64,000 nt of DNA from Hymenolepis diminuta (GCA_900708905.1 CAADRB010000014.1:1722398-1786397); one strand, 5' to 3'. Shown: positions 50,349 through 62,880, counted from the first letter of the stretch. The notes: generated by a model from the sequence alone, not told the origin. Numbers and translations: made by a program.

Positions 50349-50356
50349 CTTTTATA
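50349..50356 (-). promoter_or_regulatory. TATA box of member E
   Basis: TATAAAAG on the minus strand, 126 bases before the ATG at 50230, the widest spacing in the family. Confidence 0.4.
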
Positions 50357-50673
50357 TTAAGCGTCTGAACTTTTACTAACAACATCATTTTACTTTCTCG
50401 TGCTAACATGACTGATTAATGTAAAACGTGTTAATTTATCCAATATTTTCAATATCTTGTGATTAAGTGGAAAGCATGACTCTTATTACTTATGGATAAC
50501 GTAGAAATTATTTCAATATATTGACAATTTTATTTTTCTTGACTTAAGTATGAATTTTTTAAAAAAGCACAGATTTTTGGCCTTGGATAAGTAATTTAAC
50601 TCCATTTTTCGAATTTTATATGTTGATTAACGCATGTCAGCTAAGATTACTGACCTAACTTTTGGATCTGTAG

Positions 50674-51000
50674 CGGATGCTACACCAATAAGCCTTTTTG
50701 CTAAAGCTAGGTAATCCTCCCAAGCAGTCCAGACGGCGTCTAGCAGAGTTATCTATTATAAATTTGCTCCTGAAATTAGCTAGGCTGCGTCCACAGTAGT
50801 GAGAACAAGAAAGGTGTTGAGTGGAGATAGTTTATTGATCTGTAAGCGATGAGATAGTGAGAGTTTATTTTGTGAATGAGATGAGATAGTAAGAATTTTA
50901 AACGAACAGAGCTCCGTATGAGTCGCTGTCTACAAGCTTGGTCCTTAAACGCAAACAACGCCAAGCTGCAGGGATACTGATTGCTGATTGGCTGAGGAGG
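50674..51000 (+). repeat. Dispersed repeat R2, copy 2
   Basis: Ordered match to 5834-6060: GATGCTACACcAATAAGCCT, TAGCAGAGTTATCTATTATAAATTTG, TAGcTAGGCTGcGTCC, AGTAGTGAGAA and CTGCAGGGATACTGATTGCTGATTG (in part). It has roughly 100 extra bases relative to copy 1. Confidence 0.6.
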
Positions 51001-52980
51001 CCTCTGCATGCGAACTCCACCAATCTCAATGGTCGAGTACACCTTTCTTTAACCTCAACACGTAAAAAACCCTTTTCGTTATTTTTTCTTTCTTACATTT
51101 AATTAAGTTGACAAATAATCAGACTGAATGTTGATTAATTAACAGATGACTGGGTATGAAATCCTTTTTTGTAAGATTTCAAACAAAAGTCCAGTTACTC
51201 GTCAAAATTCTTTGCATTAGTTTCGTTTGAAATAATTGCATTACTACCATTATGGTTAACACATATAAAAAAGCACAAATTCCTTTAGAATTTGACATCT
51301 GAATGTTATTAAACTTTTAATTCTTGATTAGCAATTTTGAAAAAAAATATTTTCATGTTATTAGTATTATTAAGTAAATCAATACAGTTTTTAAATCTAG
51401 AAAAGCTAATAAACATGGATAACGACAAAGTAATTAAACGAGAGGTAAATGAGACTAGTCGTGGGGATTTAAAAATAAAATTAAAGCACCAAACGAGTTC
51501 TATTTGATTTGAATTCCGAATTATCCCAGTGCTTTGAAATACAAATAACAATCTTTGACCCCTACGTTACCCCAGTGAATTTATATCAATGATGGTCTGA
51601 GTTTATTGAAAATATTAATTTCCTCTAGTGGCAAAGAGCACTGGGTTGTTTTACTTTGCAGTTTTATCTTAGCAATGGTTTGTGTAAGTGATTCTCATTA
51701 GAATCCTACATGTACAGAGAAAACCGAAATCTAAATTAAGAACAAATATGGGCTTGTTATGTTCTACAAGTTATCCTTCAACAACCTGACAAATCAATAA
51801 AAAATCTAGGCGTAAAATGATTGGATCATATACCATAGTGCATGAATAGTATTATTTTATGATTTAACTTTATTCAGAAGGTTTTAATCAAAATTCTATT
51901 TACTCTTACAAATCATGAATCTGTCAGAGGATGCACTTTAGAAGAGACTCTTTGTTATGAAAGAAACCGTTATAGTTCATTTTAACAGTTTGTTGTGAAA
52001 ATTTGGGAATGGTATTATAATTGAAATGGTTTTATTATGAGATTTGCAAACTATTCAACCTGGGTTGAAATCTTTTGAAGATTGTTTGGAGATCATTTGA
52101 AGAATAATTCAGCGGAATGGTTTGAGAAAAGTCGTTCAGACCGATCTGATGGAATGTTTATGAAGACTGCAGGTCATTCATTTAATACTTCTTATTATAC
52201 AGCCAGACATATTCTTTTATTTAAATAATTTTTATGTAAATTAACGACCAAATCAAAGTGGTCTATTAACAATGACAGAAATAACGGTATTAAATTGGAA
52301 AACCAAGTCTGCAGTCTAAGTGCATTGACAGTTCAATGACAAATCTCTTTTGGTTTTAAAAAATCCCAACTTCAATGCAATTCCCACAAAGGTATAAAGA
52401 GTCAGTATTTAGGTTTACGGTAATGCATATCTCAAGAGATGTTAATTATTACAGACTTTCATTTCTAAAATAAAGGTTACACTGCCTCCAAATTTCAAAT
52501 TATATCAAATTACAATGAAAGAAAGTAGATGGAGTTGGTCCCATAATACAACCATTTAAACATAGAGACTTTCAGGGGAATGATTCATTCTGCTCTTAAA
52601 TGAGTTCACCCTTATAAGTGAAGCTTGTTGTAATTTTCAGACACTCCCATTCTAATCTCTAATCTATTGAAAAGCTCTTAAAGTACCTAGAGATGAGAAA
52701 GTGCCCTAGGGCAGTTGATGGCAGCAAAAGCAACTGGAGGGATGTAAAGGCAAAACTCGGCAAATTTTACTTCTACTACTGTCGTTCGCCGGAGTACTAT
52801 AGCGATGGGGAAGTTTAACATCAAAAGAAAATAGCAAATTGAAAGCGAAACCAAATGACAGTTTTATTTTTGAAATAAGGTTTTAATAAAGTGGAAAAAA
52901 TGAAAAGAGTCCACATGCTATTCAATGCGTGAAGCATGAAAATGTGATTCTGATGAACAAACAATGGTCATTAAAGTACT
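51001..52980. other. Intergenic, no gene recognised
   Basis: AT-rich, featureless to inspection apart from the promoter of member F at its end. Confidence 0.5.
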
Positions 52981-52989
52981 AGTATGTTA

Positions 52990-52997
52990 TATAAAAG
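52990..52997 (+). promoter_or_regulatory. TATA box of member F
   Basis: TATAAAAG (within TATATAAAAG) 58 bases before the ATG at 53048. Confidence 0.5.
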
Positions 52998-53047
52998 AAG
53001 AACAAATGGATATAAATTTTATAAAATGATACGTTTATGCTAGAAAA

Positions 53048-53932
53048 ATGCAACAACCGGAAGATTTCCGTACGTTTGTTCTGCGACTGATGAAAATGCT
53101 AAGTCTACTGCTGAGTGAGTGTGTTGAGAGCTGTAACGACTCGACCACTCTACCTTCATCGCTACCAAAAATCAAACCTAAACCAGCTCTCAAGTTGTCA
53201 CCACAAGTTCAAGCCTCACCTCTACTTAAGCAAGTGCCCACTGTAACTGAAAAACCAATAATGCAGCTTAAATCTGTATCAAATTCATCTCCAGAAACAA
53301 AGTCATTGGCGGTATCTTCAAAAATGGCAAAGCCTGATCCAAAATCAAAACCAGAAGAGAAGCCAGTCTCAGTGCCAATGATTGTGTCGAAACCTATACC
53401 AGCATCGGTTTTAAAAACAGAAACTTTGCCAAGATCAAAGCCAGCTACTAAACCAGTCTCTGAATCCAAACCTGTAGTGATGCCATCACCGCAGCTGAAA
53501 ACCGCTTCCGAGCATATTGATAATCCAAAACCCATGCCTTATACCCAAACCAAAGTTGAGCCGGCACAACTTCTCAATTCGCCTGCAATGGCTAATCCTG
53601 TGAATAAACCGATGATGGAACCATCGATGGTACCCAAATTAGTGTCAAAAGCACAAGAAAACCCAATTGCTCAGAATAAATCGGAAGATCAACCAGTAAC
53701 AGAGCCTAAGCCACTATCGGACCCAGTAACCACAATACCTTTACCTTTGAAAGAACCAGCAGCGTCAGCAATGAATGCGGAAAGACCGCAGTCATCAGGA
53801 CTGTTGCCTGAACCCGAAAATGCCTCATCTCCTACTGCTAGATATTACCTCCTTCAAATCGCATATGATATTAATCCTGAAGTGGGCAAATGCTTGGAAG
53901 AGTGCTTATCAAAAAGCAATCCACTTGAATAA
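53048..53932 (+). CDS. CLL-DPEL module family, member F (294 aa, Lys/Pro/Ser linker)
   Basis: Single exon. The N-terminal module (residues about 10-29) is FVLRLMKMLSLLLSECVESC: Cys 16 and 20 kept, Cys 1 and Pro 11 lost. The C-terminal module (about 269-288) is YLLQIAYDINPEVGKCLEEC: Cys 16, 20 and Pro 11 kept, Tyr for Cys 1. The linker of about 235 residues repeats short units of the form K-P-x-(P/S)-x-(S/L), for example EEKPVSVPMIVSKPIPAS and ESKPVVMPSPQLK, very different from B although the caps are alike. No signal peptide or membrane span. TATAAAAG lies 58 bases upstream. Antisense frame 53209-53535 is compositional. Function unknown. Confidence 0.76.
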   Translation: MQQPEDFRTFVLRLMKMLSLLLSECVESCNDSTTLPSSLPKIKPKPALKLSPQVQASPLLKQVPTVTEKPIMQLKSVSNSSPETKSLAVSSKMAKPDPKSKPEEKPVSVPMIVSKPIPASVLKTETLPRSKPATKPVSESKPVVMPSPQLKTASEHIDNPKPMPYTQTKVEPAQLLNSPAMANPVNKPMMEPSMVPKLVSKAQENPIAQNKSEDQPVTEPKPLSDPVTTIPLPLKEPAASAMNAERPQSSGLLPEPENASSPTARYYLLQIAYDINPEVGKCLEECLSKSNPLE

Positions 53933-56799
53933 AGAATTTTCTTCAGTCTACTTCACTATTTCTACTGTTAACATCTTCACGAGCACAAAATATGGCAAAC
54001 CATTTAAAAAGTGACGGTTATTTCAATTAAATTAAATGAATGTGCAAACCGGTTATAAAGTATGTTAAAATTATTAATTTTATTACCCATGGTGAAATAA
54101 ACAAAGAAAATTTAATTGGAGAAATCATTTGAAGAGGGAAAATAGTAATTTGAGTGGGAGGAAGGGGGCTGAGAAGAAGTATATAATTTAAACGAGGAAT
54201 CTTACCTTATTTGATTTGTAATGCCTCAATGCTTAAGTTGAATTAGATGGCATTCCAATTCACGGTCCGGATTATGTCCCCAATATTCAGAGGACTTGCT
54301 GACCTGTTGATTTAATTCCTCATGAATGGAAGTTCTTAATTATCTACAAATAAGACAATGACTTATTCCGCAAATTCCCATAAAAAGACTAAAAAATATT
54401 CTACGAAGTTGTATATATGAGTACACCCATTCTACCTCCTTAAAAGCTATCATATCTCTTCAATGCATTCTGCATCCACTTAGCATATAAACATTTGTTT
54501 CAAACTCACATGTTTTAAAATATGTGGATATTAACTTTCATTTATTAAATAATACTTTCAACAATCTCTAAACGAAGTCGCACATTAATATTCCTCTTTG
54601 TCCATTTTTCTGATTAAAAAAATTTAAAACAGTCGGTAAATAAATTGTTTCGACTTTGCACCATTGATGGTTCTTTTAATACCTGTTCCTTTCCATATAT
54701 CGTTTACTTCAAAATCCACAAATCAAATAATTTTAACTTGACTGAAAAATATCATTTGGAAACTATATCCAATCAAATGAATATAAAGTAGGTCTTATTG
54801 CCACAGTAAAGCTACTTTATGAGGCAAGTCAAATTAGGCTTGATATCCCCTTCAAGAACTAATTATCACCTTAAGCCTATCAGGTTACTTGAGCCTTTAT
54901 CGAATGAAAAGACCAAAAGTTGAAAAAAATTTGTATTGGACAATTGGATATGGATGAGATAAGAAGGGAAGAATGAAAAGAAGGAGGAACTGGGTGGAAA
55001 GAGGAGGCGTCAGTACTGAGTGAGAACAATCTGGATCGTGAGGGGGGGGGGTGAAAGGGGGTGCGATAAAGCTATTAAAACCTAGTTAGTGTTTCTGTTC
55101 ATTGATGGGCAGAGATTGAGCATGCCTATGAGTGTGAGCGCGCAAGTACTACATATGATGGCATCCGAATTCTTTTCGTAACATGATAAAATGGTAGAGC
55201 TAATTTTGTCGTCTGTGAAGAACAGTATTCTTTAACGCTCCATTTAATGGGAAAATGATATTTCAAGGTCTCATCCTCAGAGTATCATAATCGATTGATG
55301 AACTAACATTTTACTATAATATATCGCTTTCATTTTGTACTTTAAACGATTGTCGTTATAGGATTTGACAAACGCGGTTTTCAAAATATCTCTGTTTTTT
55401 CTCCCAAAATTTACAAATTCATATCTAAGAATTACATTCTATTTTAATGGCTAAATCTTTCTTCACCTTTTTTGAAAAATCGAAATTTATTAATTTGTTG
55501 AGAATTCTGAATCGGGACCACTGGTTGAATATACTTGAACTAATTAACTGAATTCAAGTTATCACGACAAATGGTTGCATAGTAGAAGGTACTCCAGTTT
55601 AGTAATAGCGAAGAGAAGCCAATATTGGACGGAGGATGATTCTGAATCTATTTTCCTATTCAACCACATGAAAGGCAGAGATGTTGGCAGAAATAGTTTC
55701 TTTAGAAGATTAGCTTTGTAGCTAGTAATATTATCAAGTAGCAGATTAAAATTTAATTAGCAGTGTTCGGTAACGCAAAAATTACCGATAAACTGCTTGA
55801 AGACCGGAGGATAAATCGTACTCAGAAAATGTGAAGGCCAAGAACTTGGTAAACTCAATTTGCAAGTGTGAATAATCTCCAAGATCACTGCATCGAGCAC
55901 TTGTCAGTGCCTATCCATGCACATAAACCATCAGGCAAATGGAAAATCGCCACATTAGTTAAATAATATTTGGGCTTTCGTAAGATCCTGAAATATGTTT
56001 TGCATTATAAATAGACAATTATGTGTTAAACACATTTTTTCAAATTCGATTTCAGAAGCCACCAGGCAGTATCACCAGAAATATTTTGTTGAGATAGTTA
56101 AAGTATTATCAGGGAACAGAATGAAAACATATTCGGACGATTGAGTAAAGCAAAGCTTGCCTGCGAAGTTGCACTTTAGTTCGCCATCACTCTAAAAACA
56201 TTCTGGAAAGTGCCGAAGCCACAGAAGCATCATTCATCACTCAATAGCTCGGAGCAAAAAGTATTGGTGGTGCGGATTGTAATGTAATACTTACGAAATC
56301 TTCGTCGATTGACAAGCCTTAAGTAGAAATAAGACTGACTGATTTCAATTATACTCCCGAAAAAAGAGATACTTTTGATTGCTTCAAGATGCTGTGCTAT
56401 TAATGATAGTGGCTTTAAATACAGTTCAATATGTAAGGCTAAAGAATAAAATATTAGAAAACCGTTGTGGTCGAAAGCTGTAGCAGTTCACATACTTTTA
56501 GTGGGTCTCAATGAGAAGATTTCACTCAAAGGTAAGTTATGGGTTATTGTTGAGTACCAGTTGAGAACTAACACTGTTTTCCCTCCATGACAACTAATAT
56601 ATTTTCCTGATATTTTATATCATTTTTCAAATCCCGTGACATACATCTATTCAGAAAATCTAAAGATGATTCCTTTGGGTCTTATCACGTCTTGCTTCAC
56701 AGAAAAGTATCTCAACGCAGCTCTATATGGATTAAGGGGAGGAGGTTGGATATATTACAACAAGGATATAAGTTTGGCATAGAATGATTCTTATTTCTT
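53933..56799. other. Intergenic, no gene recognised
   Basis: Includes the 3' flank of member F and a run of ten G at 55042-55051 followed by GTGAAAGGGGG. No gene. Confidence 0.5.
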
Positions 56800-57003
56800 T
56801 TAGCATTTGGGTTGGAGTCGTACACATTGAATAATTGAGTACACATTTTTGCTTATCAATTCAAGATTGCTGTCTTCTGTTTTGAGTCTTATAATACATT
56901 TAAACCATGCCAAAACATCCACCATCACACAATTCGAATCGGTCCAGTATCTTACATCTTTCATTTGTTTTGCGTGATCTTCTAATTTTTCATCTTGTAA
57001 CAC
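56800..57003 (-). CDS. Short unrecognised open frame downstream of member G
   Basis: About 67 codons of protein-like composition with DVRYWTDSNCVMVDVLAWFK and CIIRLKTEDSNLELISKNVY. There is no ATG at its start; the first internal ATG would give about 52 residues. It could be an exon, a degraded transposon (the YWTDS run recalls an RNase H-like segment) or a lost relative of the neighbouring family, but the Cys-to-Pro spacing of the module is not kept. Low confidence. Confidence 0.22.
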   Translation of the reverse strand: MLQDEKLEDHAKQMKDVRYWTDSNCVMVDVLAWFKCIIRLKTEDSNLELISKNVYSIIQCVRLQPKC

Positions 57004-57177
57004 TTCGTCACAAATTAATTAAATGTTTGAACCAATTAGTGTACAAATATACTAAAACAAAGTTTACATTATTATTCAGCTAATAGATTTAATATCCATT
57101 GAAATAATTTAAAGTGCCTTAATTAAAATTTATTTGAAATTTTCTGAAAGGAATAATATATGATAAATAAATGATAC

Positions 57178-57183
57178 TTTATT
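57178..57183 (-). terminator. Polyadenylation signal of member G
   Basis: AATAAA on the minus strand, 19 bases beyond the stop codon. Confidence 0.5.
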
Positions 57184-57201
57184 TATAGTAGTTTACAAAC
57201 A

Positions 57202-57807
57202 TTAAGAGCATTCTCTAAGACATTCAGCTAATTCAGGGTCAAAATACCGAATAAGCTTTAACAGACAAGGTTTAAGGTGCGATCTTCTTGACTGAACACT
57301 AGGTTTAGGTATTTGGGGTTGTTTAACAGAAAGCTTTTGAATCAGAGGAAATTCTGATGATTCAAACGGCTTGGAAGGGTTTTTGGTAAGATGAAGAGTG
57401 GGTTCTTTTAGGTTGGAAGATGAAATCATCTCTTGATTGAAAAAATTGATTTGTTCCAGTTGATCAGCCAAATCGGGACGAAGCACACGGACAAGTTCGA
57501 GAAGACAGTGACTAACTTCGTCGCCGCTAAAATCTGGATCAGTTGGAATATGAAACCCTGAATCAATTTTCGAATCTGGAAGTTGATCTGTTTCGAATTC
57601 CGATTCAGACTCTATAGCAAGTTCTGATTCATTGTTTGGATCATCTATTGGAATGTTTTTGTCACCAAGACCTGTCGTTTCCCTTAGACATACTTCGAAA
57701 TAGTTGACCAGTTCAGGCTCTATTAGTTCAACCAGCTTAATCAAACATTCTCGGACGCCTGTGTCTGGTGACAGTGCAATACCTAATTCACCACTGTTTG
57801 TTTTCAT
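57202..57807 (-). CDS. CLL-DPEL module family, member G (201 aa, three modules)
   Basis: Single exon from ATG 57807. It has three modules: CLIKLVELIEPELVNYFEVC (21-40), CLLELVRVLRPDLADQLEQI (101-120) and CLLKLIRYFDPELAECLREC (181-200). The first Cys are at 21, 101 and 181, an exact 80-residue period. The last module is the best match to the family consensus and ends one residue before the stop. The first linker is acidic (ESELAIESESEFETD); the second is Ser/Lys/Pro-rich (PQIPKPSVQSRRS). TATAAAAG lies 45 bases upstream and AATAAA 19 bases after the stop, a compact gene. No signal peptide. I do not recognise a described family; helical hairpin modules for protein-protein contact are inferred. 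Confidence 0.78.
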   Translation of the reverse strand: MKTNSGELGIALSPDTGVRECLIKLVELIEPELVNYFEVCLRETTGLGDKNIPIDDPNNESELAIESESEFETDQLPDSKIDSGFHIPTDPDFSGDEVSHCLLELVRVLRPDLADQLEQINFFNQEMISSSNLKEPTLHLTKNPSKPFESSEFPLIQKLSVKQPQIPKPSVQSRRSHLKPCLLKLIRYFDPELAECLRECS

Positions 57808-57844
57808 TATGGGGTCACCTCTGGCAAAAAATAATTTTTATCAT

Positions 57845-57852
57845 CTTTTATA
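57845..57852 (-). promoter_or_regulatory. TATA box of member G
   Basis: TATAAAAG on the minus strand, 45 bases before the ATG at 57807. Confidence 0.5.
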
Positions 57853-57869
57853 CCATTTAGGAAGTACTT

Positions 57870-60800
57870 TTTAATTTTTTTTCCGCTATTTGAGCTCATA
57901 ATCTTTAGTCCCATCATAGTTGTTGCACTTCTTCTTTAGCTGATTTTCATGTGATAAAATTGTGAATTCCTCAATTAATAAGATTTACCAGAAAATGACA
58001 AGTTACGTCAATTCCTCTTTCCTAACTTTAACCAATACAAGAAAATATATTTCCTCTCCTAGTGTTTAAGCACGATAGTATCTAGGCAATTTGTCACTAT
58101 ATAGAAAATTTTCTCACCTCAGACCACATAATGCAAAGTGTTACTCATTATATTATCATATCGATAAGAATTTTGTATCCTGGATACTTCACCATTTTTT
58201 AAAGGTTGGCGGTTAAAATATGTGAAACGGACTCACAATACAGAACCATTTGTACTTTACAGGAACAGATGTATTAAATTACTTCTTGTCCTCTGACTTT
58301 CGGGGACAATGGAGCTGATAATTTACCTGCCTGGGATAATGAGTGTCAGATATTTCAGAAGTCTCGGTTAGTAGCTTAATACCGGGAACATTGGAGAAGC
58401 AATGTAAAGCTCTAATCTTTTTCTGCAACATTGGTGATCTTGGTAGCAAATTCTCAATTTTCTTCTATTGTTATCTATATATGGAGGCCCTGCCTGTCTC
58501 AACAACCCGTTTTCGCCCCTTTCTGTTCAACCACCTTTTTCGCCACTCACTCTTTTCTTTTCACTCAATATTAGTGACTTTTCTGAACAGTCAGCCTTTT
58601 ACCATTCCCCACAAACCATGAACCTTTAACGTTTTATGAACCCTTTTCTCTACTATATTCGCTCTCTTAACTTTAAAAAAATGTCGCCTACACTACTGTG
58701 AAAGAAGATTGTGTCGGATATTTGCTGTGTATTCCTCAAGCAAATTCAACTCTTACCTTTTACATTTGTCGACCTAGTATGCATAAGGATGAAAACGCGC
58801 ACTTTCGTATTTCCATTCTTTACCAAAGGTAAGCATATGGAAGGCCCAGACGTTGATTTTAAGCCCACTAAGTAAAGTGCAAATCCTTGAGCTGGATAGA
58901 GCAAGGATATTCTGAAGCTCATATTCTGTCAAAATTGAACGTTTAATCAATTAGTCCTCTTCTGAAAATTGAATAGTGCACCTATATTATTGCCTCATAG
59001 CACTTTTATTTATCAATCGAAGGAATCATAAAAGTAAGTAGTTTAGATGCCATCATTCTTATACGTTTAGAACCTACTATTACTTTGATGTAGCAGAAAT
59101 TTTACCGAAATGGCCAAAATAAGAGGTATAAATACCAGTGAAATAATTAATATTTATATTTCGATTTGCCTCATCATGAAATGCACATGTAGCTATTTGA
59201 GCTGACTGAGCTAAGTAAACATGTATCGGTATTCACTTTATAAGGTCAAAATACTGGTTAACGTTAAAATCCTTTTATTACATGCGATTTATTACTCCTT
59301 CTACAGGGCTGGAGGTCCCTATTGTCCGGGTTCCGAAATTTCCTTGATGGTTTATTTTGTTCTGGGAACTAACATATCTCATCATTCTAATTTATAGACA
59401 ACGTACTCTGATCTATCCAACTATCTTCTATGTCTCTCTAGTGATCAATAAATATTTCTAATAAATTTTTCTTGTCGTAGAATTTTCTTCTCTTCATCTT
59501 GCTGTGTGTTGAAGATCATGAAAGACCCCGAACGTTGAAAACTTATGCAGATTCTACTCTTCAGGTTCGAAAGTCCTAATCTACTCATCTTGATTTAGGT
59601 AAATAATGTCACAATAACATTCACTACATGGACATATCATGCAAAATCGTTCGAGAAATTGAAATTTTTCTTGATTATTTCTCTGTATATCATAAAAATA
59701 GTTGACGCGAGGTTAAAAGAAGGGGTTAATGGCTTTTAGAAATATGTGAAAATAGGATGGCTGGGAAATTATATGAAACTTGTCACCAGTTTTCCCCTAT
59801 GAAGAGTAAGATGATTAAAAAAAGAATAAATCTGAAGAGATTAAACTCGAAACACCAGGTGACCTGATAACTGTCGAGCTCAGATTAAGTACGATTCTCC
59901 TAATTTCCTGACTCAGTCTTTTACTCACTCTGCTCTTCAATTCCTTCTTAAATATGAACATTCTCTCCGTTTATGATTTCCACATTTGGATTTTACCTAT
60001 AATGAGAAGCTGTAAAACTTTCTAGCCTTGACATGGGAAATAATTTAATTAAATTTAATCTCATCACGGAATTTTCAGCCTGTAAATGTACTAGGTTTAT
60101 TATCTATAATGACACTTTATACACAGCTGAACAAGAAGGTTTGATTCGAATTCTCCGTCTGTCTGGTCAAGTAAAGAGGGAAAAGAGTACTTTATCAGGA
60201 TCTACTCACTGACTTTTGATTTGATGGACATTTGGGGCCTCCCTTAGCTATATCAAACAATTCACATAGAAAAGCAAAAAACATTATTAATTTTATTTTT
60301 CCAACACCATCGTCATTGGGCTAGATGCGAACAAAAAAGTAAAATTAAGCCTCTTGGATAGTTTATCAAAATTGGTGCTGGATAATGTAAGAGAATCAGT
60401 CTTGTTTAGAATAGAATCATCAATACACGGTGGGGAAATTTGCTAGGCCAATGTCTTTATAAGTTCCTTTGAAGTTTGCTATAAGAAGAGGGAAGGAGGG
60501 AGAAAAAGAGGGATTCATCTTGAGAATAATGAAGCGGTAAAAAGTGCTAGACATAAAAACAAAAAAAACTAGATATATTGTAGTAAAATAACTGAAGTAA
60601 AGCAAACAATATCTTAATAGAGAAAAGATGAGTCATACACAGAACATAATGACTTGATAACGAATAGTTAATAGTCTAGAATGCTCCCGATACTAAGTTG
60701 CTATTCATGAATTTTAAAGTACGCTTATTTCGAGACGTATAATTATTTCAACAGATATTATTTCTTCGAATAAGACGGTGTTTGAGGGTCAGAACAATGC

Positions 60801-62741
60801 CGAACCGATAACAGTTTTAGTCACGACTAACTGTGAAGAGCAACGTGCACCTAAATATTAATTAGGACACTGGATTACTGAGTGACCTATTGCGAAAACT
60901 GTTCATACAGCGATAGAAAACAGGTAGCTTTGAGTTTAAAAATTACCCTGGAAATATTCTTCTCAGAAGAGCGATTCCAACCCATTTCTCCCATTTGTAA
61001 GAAGCGTAGTCTAAATGAGTATTTGTTAGAGTCGTATTATGTATGATGAAGATGTAATGAATGGGCATATAAGCCCTTATGAACAAGAAGTAGAAAGGCC
61101 AAAAAATATTAAAAGAATAAGAGTGAGAAAAAGCAACCATCTGGCCAAAATTCCGAAAATGGAGTTTTGTGTGTCCTTCATATGTAGTCCTAATGATGGT
61201 AAAATTGTAGAAGAGAGGAATGAAAATCTATTCAGGAGGGTGAATGAAAAGTATTGTCAAGTTATTAAATATGTTACGTAGTTTGAAAATCAGTTATTTC
61301 GGTAAAAAGTTTGACGGCCGTTAATAGGATACGTGCTCAGAAGGGTGCAAAGATCATCAAGAACTGCCACATTAAACTCAAAAGTTATGATACAGTCAGG
61401 TAACTATCAATTAATGAATCAAATTTCGATTAAACTTCAATTTATGAATGCTTCGTTTTCATAAAGTAAATGATTACTATTTGAGTTGATATGATAATTC
61501 ATATCAATGAAAAGAGTACAAGTTCTAATCATGGGATAACATCTGACAACCCAAATAGCAAAATGGTCCAGTGGACAAAGAAAGGAGATCTAATAGAAAT
61601 ATGTAAATTTTCACTCCTTTATTCTGACAACCATGACCAGGTAGGTGAAAATAACAGAGCTCACTAAGTTATTTTAAATAATTAAAGTTTTTAAATTTCA
61701 AATTATGAAGTTATACCCCAATTTGTCGGTAGCTCACATTCTGGATAGAAGTAATATATTACAGAGATCACTTTGGTTGCAATAATAAATCTGACTCCAC
61801 TAAATGCAAACGTTTTCGGATTCTCAATTTGGGCAGAGAAATAGCATTCTAGAGATCCTCTGTTGGGAAATTCATATCCAGCTCCCCTCTGAATCCAGTT
61901 AGCTAGCGAACGGAACCTTTGGCTTTTGATTGGATTTCGCTAATATATTATTTACCTTATTATGAATGGCATTATTACAGACGACGTTTCTCGTTCATTA
62001 AACAAACGCTAATTAATTGCACTGCGGATAATAAAAAATTCAGGACGAAATAACAAAACTGAATCTAATACTTCCTTTGTTAATTAAATATTTTGTACTT
62101 AGGGTCGAGATCTTCAGAATTTTGCAAAATGTCATCAGAAGCTGATGATATTTCTAATTTCTTTTCAATTTGAGGAAATATTTATAAGTCAAGTGAGAAT
62201 CGTGTTATTTGTTTAAGTGAGAACCTAAGATAGAAGTTTGGGCTTAGCCACATCTAAGCCGATGCATTTCCTTAATACAATAACTAAATTTCAGCTATCT
62301 CAGATGTGCTGTGTTAGGACCATGAAAGCTGAAGAACATCATGTAAGATCATCCTGATTTCTCAACCTTTAAAGAAAACTTAATCTTAAGAAATAATAAT
62401 AATAGAACCATACATTCGAAGATTATTTCGACCGACTTCAGTATTGACTTTATATAATTTTAAAATAGTTAGATTTGCAAACAACTGTTTATATTTGAAA
62501 CTTTGAATTCAAAAGCAGAAATATCCTCATGAGTTCTATCTTTTGTAGAAAAAAGTCATACAGTATTTCAATTGATTTCCGCCCACGCTGTGTCCATTTT
62601 ATTGAGTAATTTCATTTGTACAAACGTCGAGCTGAACATTATTAATCTAATAAAATACGAAATGACTTTTATAGCAATACATACAAATGCATTATTGTAA
62701 TACAATAACGAATATTAGGTAAATTTTAATGGATGAAAACG
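57870..62741. other. Intergenic, no gene recognised
   Basis: 4.9 kb without supported coding sequence. Repeat R3 copy 2 lies at about 58366-58440. Confidence 0.5.
58366..58440 (+). repeat. Dispersed repeat R3, copy 2
   Basis: CGGTTAGTAGCTTAATACCG with weakly similar flanks; partner of 4955-5040. Confidence 0.4.
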
Positions 62742-62757
62742 TTTTATTAATCCACAA

Positions 62758-62880
62758 TTAATCAACATAATCGTAAAGACATTCAGCCAAGTCGAGATCA
62801 AATGTTAAGCTCAACCGCACAAGATATGGTCAGAGTCAGGATTCACATTCTAGTTCCTACTCTAATCAATTTCAGAACGG
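62758..62880 (-). pseudogene. CLL-DPEL module family, member H relic
   Basis: On the minus strand a frame ending at 62758 encodes YLVRLSLTFDLDLAECLYDY then VD and a stop. It is aligned without gaps to the family module: Tyr for Cys 1, Leu for Pro 11, Cys 16 kept. AATAAA follows 10 bases later (62743-62748), matching the compact 3' ends of the family. Upstream (to about 63,250) the sequence is broken by stops but one frame has Ser/Thr/Lys/Pro-rich pieces (KTLTPKLSRNFDKTRNSQ) like the linkers of members A and F. It is read as a decayed paralogue. Confidence 0.55.
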
